Below, one piece after another: positions 1-12,845 of a DNA stretch of 64,000 nucleotides. This DNA is from Rhodeus uyekii (taxonomy: Eukaryota; Chordata; Actinopteri; Cypriniformes; Acheilognathidae). The translations under genes were made by a program, and so were the position numbers. The stretch is taken from positions 2,672,001-2,736,000 of the forward strand of contig JAWRVZ010000048.1 of assembly GCA_037043235.1 (NCBI GenBank), written 5' to 3'. Under the pieces are notes generated by a model that was not told where the DNA came from, made no database searches, and was given only the letters and a program-made list of their open reading frames with translations. How positions within the stretch are numbered: position 1 is the stretch's first letter; each line of letters starts with the position of its first letter.

Positions 1-1169
1 TTTTGGGAGAAAATCTTGCTTTTGTCAAAGACTGCATCTAGATCAGATTCAGAAAGCTAATTAAAGCACAGATGGAGTCCATCAACACCCTCAAAACTTC
101 ACAGCCGTAGTTTCTGCTTTTTCTCCACACGTCTATTGATCAGAATATTCAGTACTCTTTCAGAAGATGTCACATGACAATACAAATTTCAATCAATGGC
201 TGTGTAGCGTTGTCTCATAAATGATGGAAAATTTCATCACTGCTGGGGAAAGAGTTGATGTTTCTCATGAAAGAGCATATTGTATTATGCCAAAAGTCTC
301 ATTTGTATCTTTCAAGTGTTATTTTAGTATTGTTTATATGCTATTGCTGTGTAGTAATTTAGTTTTATATTTCTGCATAGCTTTATTTTTTACTTTTACA
401 GGTTAAGTAACAAGTCATTTTGTAATTGAGTTTAAAATGAGTTTTTCATCTAGTATTTATCATTAATATAATTTATATGTTCACTGCTCCGCAGTAAAAA
501 TCAGAGACAAAATCGCTGAATGATTCAGCGAATGCTGTTTTTATACGAATTCAATGAGGCCCAATTATAGAAGCTCTCGCATTTTGAGTAGAGCCACTTT
601 TCCCCCCTCTATGACATGGCTTAGTCTTTTGGCCTCTTCTCTCTGGCAGATTTGTTGCAGGTTGGGCAGGTTAGTCAGTTGATGCGCACTGCAAATTTCA
701 AACAGTGCCACACACTCCCAGTGGGACTGAGATCAGGGCTGGGACTGGCCCGCTGTAGGACACCTGCACCTTTTCGTTCTTGAGCTGGTAAAATGTTAAT
801 TTGACATTGCATATCACTGTCCCACTGAGAGATGAACTTATAGAGTTGCATATTATTTAAAAAGTCCACTTTAGACCTGTCAACTAACTTTCATTAACTC
901 TTTTTAGAGTATTAGAACAGACTGTTGGGAAAGGGTAGATTAAGCTGGCTTGTACTTGCAAAGTTTCTTGTAGTTAGTAGAATGTCTAAAGTGCACTATT
1001 GCAATAAAGTGCCACCATTTTTAGTCATTATTTATAATGTGAATATTTTCGTATCTATTAAGCTATTTACAAAATGTCATATTTGTGATTTATCATTTAA
1101 TAAGTGCACTGAACAATATGATTGGTTATGTTTAAATAGTGTATTTTCTACAGTTATGAGTAATACATG
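1..1169. other. AT-rich noncoding DNA, no gene seen
   Basis: No open frame here has a recognisable domain. Around 660-870 the sequence resembles, from memory, part of a Tc1-like element of teleosts (a stretch reading GAGATCAGGGCTGGGACTGG near 729-748 is the most suggestive part), but it is too degraded to call. The rest is ordinary AT-rich sequence. Confidence 0.5.
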
Positions 1170-1517
1170 TGCAACTGGTGCAGTGAGTGGAATGATTACG
1201 GCGAGGAAACTAGGGATCAACATAAAACTCTTTAATAAACAAAAACACTTTACATATAAACAGAAAACGGCACACTTGTGCATAAACAACAGAAACTTGG
1301 AATAACAAGGAGACTATGTAACATGGAGACACAACAGGAACAGCAACATGGGATCCTTAACAATCGACAAAGACAAGGGAGAACATGAGGGTTTAAATAC
1401 ACCGGATAATGGGACACACATGACTCGACTAAAAATGGGAGTGGCAAACGAGACGGAAACACAAAAGAATCACGCCTGAGGAAACAGGAAGTGACAAGAC
1501 ACGACATAACTGTGACA
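1170..1517 (-). mobile_element. Solo LTR, family A, minus strand
   Basis: Read on the minus strand this 348-bp segment starts TGTCACAG and ends GTTGCA, giving the TG...CA ends of a long terminal repeat. It is flanked on both sides by the exact 5-bp direct repeat ACATG (1165-1169 and 1518-1522), as expected from retroviral-type integration. Inside, the minus strand has a TATA-like GTGTATTTAAACCCTC followed by a TTATTAAAG stretch suited to polyadenylation. The layout matches the copies at 6408, 33998 and 40411. No gag-pol sequence adjoins it, so it is a solo LTR left by LTR-LTR recombination. The flanking repeat and ends are seen; the mechanism is inferred. Confidence 0.82.
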
Positions 1518-1836
1518 ACATGGTTAAAATTGTGCAATAAAGGCAAATTAACTCCCTATTCTGAATTGAAAAGTATAATTGAATCGAATGGCACTCATTG
1601 AATGATATTCACGTTTTAGTCAGCAGAAAAAGGCAGTGATTATGACTAAGTTGACTAAGTACTACTAAAAACAAAGCTTAACAACTGCATATAGAATGCT
1701 TAATATTCCTTTATTTTATGTTAAGTCAATATTAACTATTGGATCGTTGATGCTCAACGAACACATGATTATGGGCCCCTAAAATAAAGTGTTGCCAGAT
1801 GTGGTTCTAAAGTGTTCTAAATATAAAAGAATAGCA

Positions 1837-1880
1837 GAGTCCACACCTCAACTATAAAGAGTCCACACCTCAACTATAAA
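1837..1880. repeat. 22-bp perfect tandem duplication
   Basis: The unit beginning GAGTCCACACCTCAACTATA occurs twice back to back (1837-1858 and 1859-1880) without mismatch. Two identical copies point to a recent slippage or duplication event. No larger array is present. Confidence 0.9.
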
Positions 1881-2342
1881 GATTACACCACAGATTAGCA
1901 ATATGGTTGGAAACACTTTCAGAACCTTTTTTTTTTCAAGCTGAAAAATGATTAAAAAAAACATCCATCCTTCTTTAAAGAGCTACAGGACTTAAAGCGG
2001 CAGATGACAAAACTGCAGCACGTGTCCATAATGATTATCTTTCAAGTAAATTATGGAAAGAAAATCATTTGCAAAAGTTATTTATGTTGAAAAACACACT
2101 TGGTGTAATGTGGTTGATTGTGCACTTTTACTTGAACTTTTGCTCCTCTATAGCTTATTTTAACGACTCTTCTGCTCTTTAGATGCTGTTCTTGTGAGTG
2201 TCTGGGTGGTTTAATATAGCCTCTGCTTTCTGATAATTAAACCAACAGCATCCACAAGGCCATTTAAGCATCATCATGTTGTTTTTTCAAACTTTTTTAC
2301 TAATCTTTTTTTTGTGCCTGTTTTCACTCATTCACGTGTCCT

Positions 2343-2343
<1 letters not shown>

Positions 2344-2374
<31 letters not shown>
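2344..2374. repeat. (CA)n microsatellite
   Basis: About 15 uninterrupted CA dinucleotides. It encodes the His-Thr run in a short open frame, which is therefore not evidence of a gene. Confidence 0.95.
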
Positions 2375-2375
<1 letters not shown>

Positions 2376-4954
2376 CCCTGCACATGTGGTTTATGGGGAC
2401 TCTCTATGGCTGTAATGTATATGCAGCATTAATACCTTTTTATAATGCACTATATGTACATAAAGGCTTTAAGTGTTACCAACATTTTAGTTTCATTTTT
2501 TATACTGTAGTAATTACTGATAAATAGCCCTTTTGACTACTAGCCCCGGTCTCACCTTTATATTAAACATATTTTCTGACATGAAACAGTCACAATAAAA
2601 GAAACCATTTCAGTTTCTGTTTTTAGAAATATCAAAGAGAGCTGTGTTCCCATTTATTATTTACAACTGCATAAAATAAAATAATTGGTCAAGGTTCTGG
2701 AAACGTTTGCAACGTGCTGCAACTTTAGACAATGTGGCAAGAGTAATATGGCACGCTCGATCATTTACCACTGCATTGTTCTAATCCAGCGGCATGAAAG
2801 TGTGAGATGTAATTTCTATTGCCCTTCAGAGGCCATTACAGCTTCTAACCCAATAAGGTAATTGACTCTGTGTGCTGGGCTTTGGGGAATATGGCTGCAT
2901 GCAATTTCCTCAACGAGAGAGAAATGACTGGCTGAAATATCAGCTCTGCCTGGCTCAATTGAGCCAACCTCTTGAAGCAGATTGTGGCCTTTTAGGGATG
3001 CACTCTTACAAAACGTCCAATTTAACTGATTGTGCCCACAATTGGTTCTGCAAGTTACACTGTCTTTGCATTCTGTAAGTAGAAATCAGGTTAAATCCTC
3101 TTTAGTCTCAGTCTGCTTCAAGCAGAGTTTGATTCAGTGTGTTCGCTAAATGGGCAATAAATGTCACATTTTGATCGTTGCTTCCAAGGGAACAGGTATG
3201 CTAATACTTTTCTTACTGCTCAAACTTATTAATACGTTCTCTCATTTTAAGTAAATTGTGTGCACAATATAATACTATGTTTACTCGTTTTACTGAATCG
3301 TGGCCAAATTGTAACAGTTTATTCTCTTGTTTTAGAAAATAGAAATAGTTTAACTTGGCTATGATTTACTAAAACAAGATAAATAATTCTTCAATTTTGG
3401 TCTGGAACAAAATTTGAGCAAATGCACATTCCAACCTAAACCTAATCGTTCTTAAAGGCAGCAATTGTGACAGAACCAACACTTCCTGTGTATGGCATTC
3501 ATGGTAGAGATTTTTTTGCTTTCTATAATTTGTAATATGCTTTTCAAGTCAATTATTGGGAGCAATTGACCTTTTAGTGTCAGGCCTGATACATTCTGCT
3601 TGGGATGAACTGGAGAAAAATAAAAATCAATGTAAATTGTTTCCTCTCTTTCTTCCTGAGGTGCAGAAGATATTTCTGTCAATGGTGAAAGCATCATTTT
3701 CCACGCAAACAAGCATTGATCATTGCAACCAAATATGTATTTTAATCTCAGGAGGGCATATTTTGCAGATTATTTTATAGAGAGATTCAATGTGGTTTTG
3801 CCTAATGATATTCATTGTATGTAATCATGCAAAAGCACATCAAAAAATGTTTCTCTAATCGAATGCTCTGTATCTGCGTGTTGAAGTCACCAAGAACAGG
3901 TAAAGTTAAAGCGTGATAGTAAATCGATTGCTTGTCTGAATTATTAATTCATGCCGGTTGTGTGCTGTGTGATATATCTTAGACATTACAATGATCAGAG
4001 TAACAATTTATCCTATCAGCATTTTTTAAATGCCAGGTCATGACCTGAAATATGCATGTCAGATTAATATTCTGTTGCCTAAGATCTTGCATGAGTTGTG
4101 ATCGATGAGATTCCTCCAAGTGGTCTCACTCTGTATCGAAAATGAATCACTGATTTATCAATCATTGTGATTTAATAGATCAACTAGATCACACATTACA
4201 TTTAAGGTCTGATGAAGGTCTGTTTACTAACTTTGTCATCACTTGCATGCATTAATCGCTTCAGGTTACTCATCTAATAAGACATAGTGTGTGTCCATTA
4301 TAAACAACAACATCAGCATTCATTGAATGTTGGTTTGTTTTATCATTTTCCATTTTAACAATTGCAATAAGAGTTAAAAAACATCCTTTCAACGGATTTA
4401 TTACAATAACAGATATACCAACATGCAACAACCTCGTGTCATAAAGAGCCCGAAACAGAATGACTTCACTGCTCTGTGTGGGTGTCTGTCACCTCAGAGA
4501 CTCAAGAGTGCAGCTGAATCATCTTTCAGGCAACTTGGCACTGCTAAAGTCATGTTTACCTCATGCACTCTCTGAATCAGTCTTGAAATGATCCGGCATA
4601 GCATAGGTTCAGAGTCTCAGAGTTAGGACAGCTGCCTGTAAAAGAAGAAAAATCCAAACTCGAGGCACCATCATTGGATTTGGAAGATCAGTGCTATTAG
4701 TAGAATTCACAGATGATGGTCTTAAGAGCTCTAGGAAGAGCCTGGGCTGATATTAGATCTAAAGGCATTAAGATCATGTTTCCACGACTGTCAGGCCACA
4801 AAGGATGAAAGGAAACAGAGGAATTGTTGATAGACAGCCTGCCTTACGTCAGATTTCATATGCACTCATTCTTGAGCAAGCGATTTCAGAGTGATTTCCT
4901 GATCTCAATGGACGGAAAAAAAATGGTTTATTCACTATTTCATAGATAAACATG

Positions 4955-4990
4955 AATCAATTAATTAATTAATTGATTAATCAATTAATT
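4955..4990. repeat. Palindromic AATT/GATT run
   Basis: A short low-complexity run built from AATT and GATT. The part at 4955-4978 is self-complementary and could extrude as a hairpin. Confidence 0.7.
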
Positions 4991-6214
4991 TCCTGTGCAC
5001 CACCAAAATGTGTCTCAGTGCCCATTTTGAACTTTGATTTGGAAGATTTCCATAAGATCTTGGCTATCTTCATATGTCTTTGAAGTCAGCAATATTTAGT
5101 TTGTTTTAGTTTTAGCTTTTTTTAATTTATGCATTTAGTAATACACTTACTATTGTGCTTAGTAAAATATTATTATTAATATTTATTATATATTTATTTA
5201 TAATTATATTATAAATATTTTTATATTTATTTCACAATTCCCTTGCATTGTTTACTAGATATCAAACAAATGTATTCAGTTATCTGATTATATTTGTGTT
5301 GTAGCTCCATTTATTAGTATGATGGCAACCATACATAAAGTTTTGTTATAAGTACTTTGTTATACTGAGCTTCTCAATAGTAGTGCTGGCCGTTGAGCAG
5401 ATGTTGATAAACTATGATAATGCCCCAACATTTAACTCTCTGAAAGCAGGCAATACTTCAAGGTGTTTCTGTTTTGACCTGCCGTCTGCCTTCCACCTTG
5501 TTTTCCCTTCTCTGTGTTGGCCTTCAAGCTGAAAGACAATACAAGCCAACTTTGCCAAACACTTGATGGTAGCAGTTTGCAGATGAATGAGTGGTGAATA
5601 CTGAATTAATTTGCAGATCGAAGGCTTGGTCTTCTCCTTTGATGGGGTAAACAATTACAGCATGAACACACGCTAAGTGTGCTGGCAAGACACACCGGGG
5701 CATTTCAAAACAGCGGGTGTCTGGCAAGTTGTGAGATAAATAATTAATACCATGTGAGATGAACCACTCAGAAATTGATGGCTAATGAGATCAAATTATT
5801 AGACGTGCTGCTCCTGCTATGCAAATGTAAGTAGAAAATTGTTACAGTGAATGTCACAAAATCCACCAAGAGCATCATACGGGTCATATTTCTCCCCAAA
5901 GTCAAAGACAGAACAAAGACCTCAAGTCTATATTTACAACTGTTATAATTATATTGTAAATGCTGTATGTCCACTTTAAATTAATAGTACTAGCATCCAT
6001 TGTACTGCATTTCAAACTAATGTTCAGTTTTGGGTCTAGGAATTATTGTTATCATTATTTTTTTAAAGACATTTTAATACTTTTAATCACAAGGATGGAT
6101 TAAATGAATCAAAATGATTTACAATTTGGAAAAAAAAGTATCAAGTGCAAAAGTATACATCAGCATGTATACATTAGCAACTATTTTTGCCCTTGTTAAT
6201 ATTAAGAAATGTCT

Positions 6215-6370
6215 ACTGAGCAGCAAATCAGCATATTAAAACCATTTTTTGAATGATCATGTGATACTAAAGACTGGAGTAATGAGAATTTTGTCATAAA
6301 GTTTCTTAGCTGTAATAAAATTGCTGTCGCAATTGCAATATATTTTGATAGATTTTGTACTGAAATATGA
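6215..6370 (+). repeat. Dispersed cyprinid repeat, copy 1
   Basis: The core reads CAGCAAATCAGCATATTA, then GATCATGTGATACTAAAG and ACTGGAGTAATG. The same ordered blocks recur at 18042-18190 and, inverted, at 33250-33500. I recall it as an abundant dispersed repeat of zebrafish and relatives, probably a non-autonomous DNA element. No clear ends or target duplication are visible, so boundaries are approximate. Confidence 0.65.
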
Positions 6371-6407
6371 CTTGTGTATATTTGCCTATAAGATTTAGCA
6401 TATACTG

Positions 6408-6769
6408 TGTCACAGTCATGTCATGTTGTTTCACTTCCGGGTTCCTTCTGTGTATCTTCCCGTGGCCTTCCTGCAGCTGTTGTGTCAATTGCTTAACATT
6501 GTTAGTCTCGTCAGGTGTTCCCCATCTCCCCTTGTACAAAAAACCCTCTTGTGTTCCCATGTCTTGGTCGATCATTGTTGTTGTGTAAGGTTGTCTTCAA
6601 GAGTGTTAATGTTTACTCCGTGTTTTGAGGTTTCAGAGTTTTGCACTAAGAGAGATGTTTTGTTTTTTCTCCAAGTGTTTTATTTTCATTTTTTTTTCTT
6701 ACAAAGCCGTTTCAGTGGAAACCTACTTCGCCTCCATGTTTCCTCCTGCATTGCATAAAAAGCGTGACA
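6408..6769 (+). mobile_element. Solo LTR, family A
   Basis: A 362-bp segment that begins TGTCACAG and ends GCGTGACA, so its termini form a TGTCA/TGACA inverted pair. It is bounded by the exact 5-bp direct repeat TACTG (6403-6407 and 6770-6774). A diverged TATA region (TTGTACAAAAAACCCTC) precedes the block CTTGTGTTCCCATGTCTT shared with the other copies. There is no internal region or second LTR. Because it has its own pair of target duplications, it did not form one element with the neighbour at 7268. The short open frames inside it are not genes. Confidence 0.88.
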
Positions 6770-7267
6770 TACTGTGTGTTATAAAATGTAAAGACATCTG
6801 AATCCTTATTTTTTTTATCAGAACAATTTAATTAATTTTTTGTTCACTTCACAATGCATTCCACACCCTTCAGACTGGAGGACCCCTGTTGGCACAAGGT
6901 GCTCTGTTGATTGGTTTCCCACTGTGTTTGTCACCTAATAAATCTCATAATATACCCTCCTCCAACGTAAAGCCAATCAAAACAGTCTGCAATCAAACCC
7001 AAGCTGTTATACAAGCATCTGTATTGCACTTTAAGAGAGGTAGCCAAGATCACAATGTGTTTTAATAACAGAGATTAAAAAAATGATGTTCTTTCACACC
7101 AGAAACATACTCTACAAAAGTATGAAAAGGTTCCTGTATGACAAAGGCATTGCAAACATGCATGTAGGATGTACATTGTAAATGTTCTTGCGTTACAGAC
7201 TGTCAACAAACCTCAATTCTCAAAGGAATAATACACTGAATAGACTTCTCCTCTTCAAACTGCAATG
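6770..7267. other. Noncoding spacer between two LTR copies
   Basis: AT-rich sequence without an open frame of interest. It does not resemble gag-pol or a primer-binding site, which argues against the two flanking LTRs being ends of one element. Confidence 0.5.
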
Positions 7268-7572
7268 TGTCAAAATTTTGTTGTGTCTCTTTACACTTCT
7301 TTAGATTTCCCTCGCCTGTTGCATCAATCACTCTTCTCGTTAGTCTCGTCACCTGTTCCCCATTATCCTTTGTATATGTTCTCATGTCTTTGTGAGTTTT
7401 TTAGGTCAAGTGTGGATGTTCCCCTTGTTCTCCGTAGTTTCCGCACATGTGTGATTCTTTTGTTTTGATATTTAAAGTGTATAATTTAAGTTTGTTTAAA
7501 TAAAGACAAGATCGCTGAGTTCCTGATATCCTCGTCTTCATCCTCCCGCATCAGCATGCTAACACAATGACA
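7268..7572 (+). mobile_element. Degraded solo LTR, family A
   Basis: It shares with the better copies the ordered blocks CGTTAGTCTCGTCACCTGTT, TTCTCATGTCTTTGTGAG, GCACATGTGTG and AAATAAAGACAAGATC, and ends ACACAATGACA. The start TGTCA at 7268 is a best guess. Five-base flanks (CAATG and GTAGT) do not match, so either the start is misplaced or the target duplication has decayed. The polyadenylation-type AATAAA lies about 70 bp before the end, as expected for an LTR. Confidence 0.65.
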
Positions 7573-7774
7573 GTAGTTCATCTGAATAAGTAAACTGACC
7601 ATGAATTAATGCATCACTTGTTTAATGAATGCGTCGCTTGACATGTTTCAGAATTCAAGGAAATCACACTCAATCATGAAACCAACTCCCACCTGAATAG
7701 TGAAATTCACAGTAGTCTTCAACAAAAAACAAAAAAACCTGTACAAAACGAGAACAAAACTAGAAGTTCAGTCC

Positions 7775-7920
7775 CTCCTGGCGAAGTAGGCCTTATTCCT
7801 CCTCAATACAGGAAGTTCCTATGGTTCATTTTTGGGGCTGAAGGATTCTAATACCAGGTTCTTCCATTCGGCCTAGCATTATCTCCTTGCACCTGTATGA
7901 TATGTATTGATGCAGCACCT
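7775..7920 (+). pseudogene. DIRS1-like reverse transcriptase relic
   Basis: One frame from about 7798 to 7920 encodes QYRKFL, then after an in-frame stop YQVLPFGLALSPCT, ending IDAAP. This matches in order the block around residues 186-222 of the RT at 61928-64000 in this same window (HRKFL, LPFGLALSPRTF, VDAAL). An in-frame TAA and several substitutions show it is dead. The adjoining 7921-8330 segment is mixed in composition and may be more of the same old element, but I could not place it in the protein. It lies on the opposite strand to the 60-kb element and is an older, independent insertion. Confidence 0.78.
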
Positions 7921-8172
7921 TCTCTGTCAGTGGACCAAGAGAAGCTACATCTACAAGTCTGACCAGATGTTCTATGTTGTATCAGCAGGCACGCTGTCTA
8001 CCCTCCCCTCTGTTGGGAAGCCCATTCCACCCAGAGTTTGGCAACAATACCTTTGTTGTAAGGATGCATAGACTTGACCTTTTGGCTACACCAGGGTCTT
8101 AAATGTTCTTGTCCTGAGCTGTGACTGAATAGTTTCTTACCATAACAGATATTTGTCTGTCTGGCCAAGAGA

Positions 8173-8198
8173 GTTCCCCAAAGTGTTCCCCAAAGTGT
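8173..8198. repeat. 12-bp tandem duplication
   Basis: GTTCCCCAAAGT occurs twice in direct succession next to the DIRS-like relic. It is a local duplication of unknown significance. Confidence 0.7.
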
Positions 8199-8330
8199 TG
8201 TGTCTTCGCCATACTTCCTGCTCACCAGGGATCGGCTTGATTCAGCCTGTCAAAGACCGACATTACTGTGTTTGCCAGCTTCCCTTTGTAGCTTCTGCGT
8301 TACACCATAACACATCAAAAGCACTTTTTT

Positions 8331-11300
8331 TGTGATTAAAGAACATGCAAGATTAATAAATGTAAACTTTTCATAAATGCACATTTTTGTCAGCATTTTG
8401 TGGTACCATGTTATCTTCCAAATGACATAAATTGTATTTTCTTATATTAAATTTGATAAAGCCATCTGCTAAATGATTAATAAATAGATTATTACATGTA
8501 AACATGATTTTGTATGTCCCTACTTAGAGAATAATTAGGGCCTAAAAGTGTTCATAAATAATAGTTATTTTGTGCATTTAGGCAGTGTGAACTCAACCTG
8601 AACCAGTTTTGTAGGTCACTATTTACTGCATTGGTCAAGCTGTTCAAATACTGGCTGATATCAGTGTTGACTAACTGAAGGGAGCCGATACAGGCCCAGC
8701 TCAAGGGAGATGTGTGTGAGCACTGGCTTTAGATAAAATGCCTATGCCCAGATCCGCTCCACAAGGGTGATATAATTTAAAGTCACCTGAATGACTGCAT
8801 CTGAGTACATAGTGACTTTGGACGCAATGGAAAAGTTGTGAATACAACCGAAATATTGCAAATCAATTCAAGTCAAATTTATTTATTTAACACAGCTTTA
8901 CAGAAAATCATAAAGTTAAAGCCAGAGAGTGCAGTTTTGCAGAGGCTAGCAATAGCAAGCTATTTGAGAATGCAAAACGAAGACTTAGAGCCAAATTTAC
9001 TAACGTATAAACGGCTTGCGCCAGCACAAAGATCAGGATTTAGTAAAAACACGCAGTGAAAAATTTGAACTGAAAAGGTGTAGATGTGTTTTTTTCTTTT
9101 TTTTTTCTTTTTTTTCTGTATTGTTATTAATGTAATGCAAATGCTTTTGTAGGAGTTTCCATTTTATATGCACAATGTATGAGAGTGGAGTACTTAAATG
9201 AATCACACAAGATGGTTTACTAAGGTTTGCTCTAATCAATTTACTTGTATTTGTGATGTTATATTCCAGCCAAATAAACCAGACGGATTGATAGGTGATG
9301 TTGGTCATAACGGAAATCATCCAGCAATTTGCACGTTGGCAGTAGATCTCACACTGCACTTTCCACTTCCATCAGTGCTTTTATGCAATTGCGCTCTCAC
9401 AATAATTTGGCCTGTTTAGTAAATCCGCTCCTTAATCGAAAACTGTTTTGTAGTTCATTTTTACGTCCATTGGAATATATTTTTTGGCTACTGTAGGTAC
9501 CTGTGTTATGGTGAAAGAGCCATCTATTGATGGAACTTTTAAGGCAAATTCACATGACACCTACAGATGGCAACAGACACTTTTTCAGGTTTTGTTGCAT
9601 TACCCCTGTTGGCATCTGGTGGTGTCTCTTGGTGCTTGAACATGTTTAATTGCCTAGTGATTTAACCCTATCTAAATATGTTGGTGAGGTGTGGATTTGC
9701 CTATAAAAAGCAAAGAGCTTTCATTTAATAACACCACCATAAAGTGTGCTTTGAAGATACATTTGATGGATCAAATGTTCTGCTCCAAGGGGTCCCCTAT
9801 AAGTGGACTATGTAGCTTTGGATAAAAGTATCTGCCAGTTCAAATGTGTCTGGCCTTTTGCTGCTGACCTCTATTGATTCCAAACAAGTGTGTTTATCCC
9901 CTCTTCCTACATCTTTACTTTTTGCTTACATTGTATTCATACCCTCAAGCACAACGCCCACAGTCCGTTCACTGACCACATTGTGCATACTGCACACAAG
10001 ACTAGAACTTCCAGTTACAAGCTCCATTCAGATTGCATGATGATTCAGCTTAGGGATTGGGATACACATGGTTTGTCATTTATGAAACAAAAACGTGTTT
10101 AGATTGAGGATGAATGTTTTCTAAAGATTGTGAGGAAAGACTGCTCATTCGATTTTCTTGTGACCTTTTTTTAAAAATATACAGAATTCAGAGATTTAAA
10201 TGAAAGTGTCTTCAACCTTCATGGCCTTCATGCCAGATTCTCCAATCATCACGGCCACCACACCGGGGCCCCCTCGCATCATAACCACATGCTGTCCAAT
10301 TCTAGTCTGAAACTGATTATACATTGTGAATTGTCACTCTAAAAATAAACAATAATTCATCAAATTATTTCTGGACCATTAATTTTTGGGATTCGGATTT
10401 GTGTGACGACAGCTGTGCAGTTGGTGAATTTGTCATGCGATAATTGTTCACTGTCGCAAAAGGGTGAAGGCAGAAAATAAGGCGTGCCCGGACATCAGAC
10501 ACCCTAATACAATCTATACTTAAACCATCAGAGGATTGCAGGAGCCACAGGCTACATATCACCTCCAAATACTCTTTCCCAAGCTGATGCTTTGATGGAT
10601 ACATGGAAAGTTCAAGCTTCATGTTGTGAGTAAACAAGCCCAAAGATAACCACTGCTGACAAATATGTGGTAAATGACAATGCTCAAAGAGACAACACAC
10701 AATGCCACAGGTCCCATGGATGCCTAAGATTCATCATATGGCTTTTAGCGCTCACAATGGGAGCCTCTTGCACCAGCTCAGCAAGTCGCTGCCCTCAAGC
10801 TACAACTTTCATCTGCTCCGTTACAGGAAATGTTTATCTACAGTTCACTGCTTACTTTAGGGCGTGTTTTGGGATCACACAATGTTTCAATTGGAGAAGA
10901 TGCACATTTTGGTTATAAACACTGTTTTCAAAACGAGTAACCTGAACTGCTCATCAATATTCATATGTATGTGTAAAAAAGTTTTTTGTTTCTTTTTTCA
11001 TATCCTTCAAAATGTTGTCTTAATCAACAGTGTGTTGAGCATTACTTCATACCAATGGGTTTCCCAATGAGTAGCATCTCTTTACACACGTGGAAACAAA
11101 TATTTTCAGTGAAATAAGGACAAAAATGGTTAACTGAATTAAACATTAACGGTGTCCTTAATATCAACATGGGCAGCCAGAGATATGGGCCAGGAGTACA
11201 CTTCAATATTTACATAAATTTGCACTACTAAGGTATTTGCTTCGCTCTGAGAGTCCTCTGATTTACAGCTTGGCATTAGATAGAGAGCGACATGCCTCTT

Positions 11301-12439
11301 TCTTGGAGATCTAAAACAAGGATGATGAGCCAGACGGATATACGACAGACATATTTACATATGCAGTCATGTGTATCTCCTCTAGTGTGACCTACTGCAG
11401 AATATAGCAGCACATGTGTAGAAAAAAAGGAAATAAAGTGAAAAAGACCACACTGCTCTCAACTCTTTAGCTTCCTCTCTGGAAGTAAGCCAATCAATTT
11501 GGCTTAGTTTGGTTTATATAGTTTATTTATTAGTATTTTCTTTTCTGCAGGAGAGTATAATTATTATGTGGACAATATACTCTTTCATTTTGCTAATAGA
11601 GTTCATAAGCAAGTAGCACAACTAATTTTGAATATGTTTTTGGGAGTGTACTGTCTTAATCAGAGCAATGCCACTTCCACCTGAATAATTAAGTGAAATG
11701 TGGTCGTGTAAAGCATCCGACGTGCCGCATACTGCTGCTCTGAAGAAAAAAAAATTATAATAATTGGGACATCACAGCCTTGTTAACTTATTTTTTAGAG
11801 TTCATTCTAAATAAGTTTCTCATTTGAAATTTGCATTAATTATCTCATGGCTCCAATGAAATACAGATTAACTTAAGCAGAGGGACTAAATTAAAAAGGA
11901 GAGAGAGAAAACAGTGAATATGTGCAGGATTGATGTTGCTCAGCAACCATTAATTTGAGTTTCATATGCGCAGGTTTATTTCAGTCAGGTCTATTGGAAT
12001 TCCTCAGACAGTCAGCAATTAATCTTCTGCTCAATTATCTCTGCACATTTTATTGTAGGTAGAAAGAGTGATAAGACAACTGGAAATGTTAACAGTCATG
12101 TGTATCTCCAAAACAATCTAACAACTGAATGCATTTACATTCTGAAGTGCCACCTGCTTGTTTTTTCGGCACCAAAAATAGCTAATTATTTGACTGCGAC
12201 GTAATAATGCTTGCAGTCTGATGTGGCCAGGGCACTGACTTTGAAGCTTATTCTGTCCAGAACTGTCCAATTAGGCAGGAAAAGACTTTGACTGTGATAT
12301 ACAGTTAGATCCCTATCAGTCAGTCATGTTTGATGTTGCGTCAAAACTGAACTGCTGAACTTGCCTGAGAGACCAATCATTTTTGAGTGTAACTAAACGA
12401 GCCAATGCACATTAGCGTGTGAGATTTGCATCGCGAGCT
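8331..12439. other. Noncoding stretch with two SINE/LINE tail-like scraps
   Basis: No gene seen. The segments 8456-8486 (GATAAAGCCATCTGCTAAAT) and about 9817-9845 (TTTGGATAAAAGTATCTGCC) resemble the shared 3' tail of teleost tRNA-derived SINEs and L2-type LINEs, also seen inverted at 22761. A poly-T tract lies at 9090-9117. Short open frames are unremarkable. Confidence 0.5.
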
Positions 12440-12845
12440 CCGGCCCACAAATCCGATATATAAGGAAGAGCTTGTGCAATCACATTTGGTCTTTTGCTTT
12501 TGGAGCCGAGTGGTTCGTCTTCTAAATGTGTGTATTGCTGATGAGTGTGCTTTCGAGTCATGGGAAAGCCTCTTTGTGTGTTTAGTGTGACGGTTGCTGG
12601 TTCTTACTGCAGAGAGAGCGTCCTGTTGACTTGTACTGCAACCTTCTCCTGTCTGCTTCGGGACTTAAAAAGAGCATTTCCCTAAAAAAGCAAACACTGG
12701 TGTGACGCTGCGTCTTTCCTCTCGTGTGTTTCTGGATGCAATCGTTACTGGGCCCCTTTTGACAGTCACAAATTGTGATTGAGGTGGTGTTAGTGGATGA
12801 GTCAGGCATATATCTTAGCAAACATAGTAGGCCATGTCTGAGGTG
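12440..12845 (+). pseudogene. DIRS-like 5' region and gag relic (tentative)
   Basis: This block is richer in G+C than its surroundings. It has a TATA box (TATATAAGG, 12457-12465) followed by a leader and, near 12737, a reading frame encoding C-N-R-Y that soon meets stops. From memory the order of TATA box, leader and a cysteine-containing gag start resembles the 5' part of fish DIRS elements, which fits the RT relic at 7775 and the intact element at 60529. It has no intact frame. The alternative is an unrelated LTR fragment or a promoter of an unannotated transcript. Similarity is recalled, not computed. Confidence 0.45.

Larger units (their letters stand above)
1518..6214. other. Noncoding stretch with minor simple repeats
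   Basis: No gene is supported. It holds a 22-bp perfect tandem duplication (1837-1880), a CA microsatellite (2344-2374), a palindromic AATT/GATT run (4955-4990) and a very AT-rich patch (5160-5235). The part at 2690-3080 is less repetitive and more mixed in composition, which could fit a conserved noncoding element, but I cannot test conservation. Confidence 0.5.

Noticed and set aside
4211..4235. Hammerhead-like CTGATGA at 4211
   Set aside because: No stem II or GAAA follows.
6408..7572. One small LTR retrotransposon with two LTRs
   Set aside because: The left LTR has target duplications on both of its own sides, so it is a separate solo insertion. The spacer has no retroelement features.
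8200..8330. Further DIRS coding sequence after the RT relic
   Set aside because: The composition is suggestive, but no frame could be placed in the DIRS protein.
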